From positions 744,001-808,000 of the forward strand of contig NZ_CP036523.1 in the NCBI RefSeq assembly GCF_008151785.1: DNA of 64,000 nt, read 5' to 3'. Shown here piece after piece: positions 63,209 to 64,000 of the stretch. The notes below the pieces were generated by a model. It searched no databases. It saw only the letters and a program-made list of their open reading frames with translations, and was not told where the DNA came from. Each line of letters begins with the position of its first letter. The stretch's first letter is position 1. The DNA is from Peptacetobacter hiranonis. GTDB lineage: Bacteria; Bacillota; Clostridia; Peptostreptococcales; Peptostreptococcaceae. The position numbers and the translations under genes were made by a program.

Positions 63209-63985
63209 ATGACAGATTTCTGTCCTAATTGTGGGAAAAAAGCAGATGATGGAGAAAAAGTATGTCCTGTTTGTGGTGGAAAGATAACCAGTATTTCTCA
63301 GGACAATGATGATAATAAAAAAGAAAGTGGAAAAAATAGAATAAATCTATTTAGAAATATAATTATAGGAGCAGTTTTAATATTTGCTCTATTTGTAAGT
63401 TGTACAGTGGCAGCTAGATATTTTAATGCTGGAAAAAATATAGCTAATACAGTAAACACTCAGAAGTCTGAGTTAAAGATTCTTAAAAAGCCTAGTGAGA
63501 AGCAGTATGAGGCGTCAGAAGAATCAGCTGTAGATAATGACGATGAAAAAGGAAACGATCCTGAAGGAAAAGAAGATAAAGAAACTAAAGATGAGATTAA
63601 AAATAGTGAAAATTTAGGGCTTCGGAAAAAAGATGAGTATATGAGTTTAATGTCTAAGCTAGATAAAGAGAGTAGGGAGTTAGCAGATGCTGAGCTTAAT
63701 GGAAATCAAGAGAAGCTTTTAGATTATACTAGCAAAATTTATAAAAAATATGATACTCTTTTAAATATGATTTATAGTGATATTTCAGTAGCTTTAGAAA
63801 ATGGAGAGCTAGAGGAATTGAAACAAGATGAGTTAGAGTGGATTAATAAAAAGGATGAAATGGCTTCTTACGCGGTGGGATCTGAGGATACAAGTGAATC
63901 AGATGAAAACTGGGCGTATTTTGACTCGCTTGCAACATCTACAAAGGACAGATGCTATTATTTAATACATAAATATATGCATTAG
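63209..63985 (+). CDS. Zinc-ribbon membrane protein, 258 aa
   Basis: Starts MTDFCPNCGKKADDGEKVCPVCGGKI, a four-cysteine zinc ribbon (CPNC…CPVC), then a hydrophilic stretch and one membrane segment at about 47-70 (NIIIGAVLIFALFVSCTVAARYF), an acidic Glu/Lys/Asp-rich linker and a helical C-terminal domain with a conserved-looking acidic/aromatic ending. The zinc ribbon should be cytoplasmic and the C-domain outside. ATG 63209 is chosen for AAGGGAG upstream. Widespread architecture in Firmicutes, function not known. Confidence 0.75.
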   Translation: MTDFCPNCGKKADDGEKVCPVCGGKITSISQDNDDNKKESGKNRINLFRNIIIGAVLIFALFVSCTVAARYFNAGKNIANTVNTQKSELKILKKPSEKQYEASEESAVDNDDEKGNDPEGKEDKETKDEIKNSENLGLRKKDEYMSLMSKLDKESRELADAELNGNQEKLLDYTSKIYKKYDTLLNMIYSDISVALENGELEELKQDELEWINKKDEMASYAVGSEDTSESDENWAYFDSLATSTKDRCYYLIHKYMH

Positions 63986-64000
63986 ATAATTTGTAGAAAA

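Overview
The window is chromosomal DNA from a strongly AT-rich, Gram-positive anaerobe that most resembles Peptostreptococcaceae (relatives of Clostridioides difficile). The reasons are two SlpA-type S-layer precursors, several proteins with triple CWB2 (cell wall binding repeat 2) modules, a Cwp19-like lytic enzyme, a polysaccharide-II-like polymer cluster bracketed by two MurJ/MviN flippases, paired LytR-CpsA-Psr proteins, and a CamA-like orphan adenine methyltransferase followed by a patatin, ptsH and ptsI. From memory, that last gene order parallels the C. difficile cwp19-camA-ptsHI neighbourhood. The species cannot be named from the sequence alone.

Layout: (1) 1-5.2 kb: a leftward S-layer precursor gene cut by the window edge, then a rightward CWB2 surface protein. 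Between them lies a leader holding about 14 units of a CAGA tetranucleotide repeat followed by a perfect terminator, which looks like a slip-strand switch. (2) 5.2-12.3 kb: an accessory island with two AAA ATPases, a truncated third ATPase, flanking structured repeats, a membrane acyltransferase-like protein, a NERD-helicase and palindromic repeats. (3) 12.5-21.5 kb: tRNA-Gln, the complete slpA-like gene, a dead inverted slp fragment, a probable small RNA, a membrane GDPD-like protein, a CWB2 amidase and a membrane-anchored CWB2 protein. (4) 21.5-37.4 kb: the wall polymer operon: initiating sugar-phosphate transferase, flippase, phosphoglucomutase, glycosyltransferases, polymerase-like membrane protein, CDP-glycerol phosphotransferase-family enzyme, UDP-glucose dehydrogenase and a second flippase. 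(5) 37.8-46.5 kb: two NlpC/P60 hydrolases with phased TGTWAC-type operators, a peptide transporter broken by an in-frame stop, an Xaa-Pro aminopeptidase and the Cwp19-like protein. (6) 46.5-51.5 kb: two leftward LCP genes separated by an IS3-family element that landed inside a palindromic repeat. (7) 51.7-64 kb: HAD phosphatase, a small secreted protein with five NPIITS repeats, a membrane amidase, the camA-like gene, patatin, ptsH-ptsI, a lipoprotein, a small secreted protein and a zinc-ribbon membrane protein.

How it fits together: the core theme is the cell surface. The polymer cluster would make an undecaprenyl-linked anionic glycan, flip it, and attach it through the LCP proteins. In C. 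difficile the equivalent polymer (PSII) retains CWB2 proteins, so the S-layer and Cwp-type proteins encoded here would be its clients. Amidases, NlpC/P60 enzymes and the GHL10 protein remodel peptidoglycan, and two or three of them share WalR-like upstream sites. The most unusual items are the CAGA-repeat/attenuator leader, the covarying stem-loop repeats around the ATPase gene, the NPIITS protein and the family of nested palindromes.
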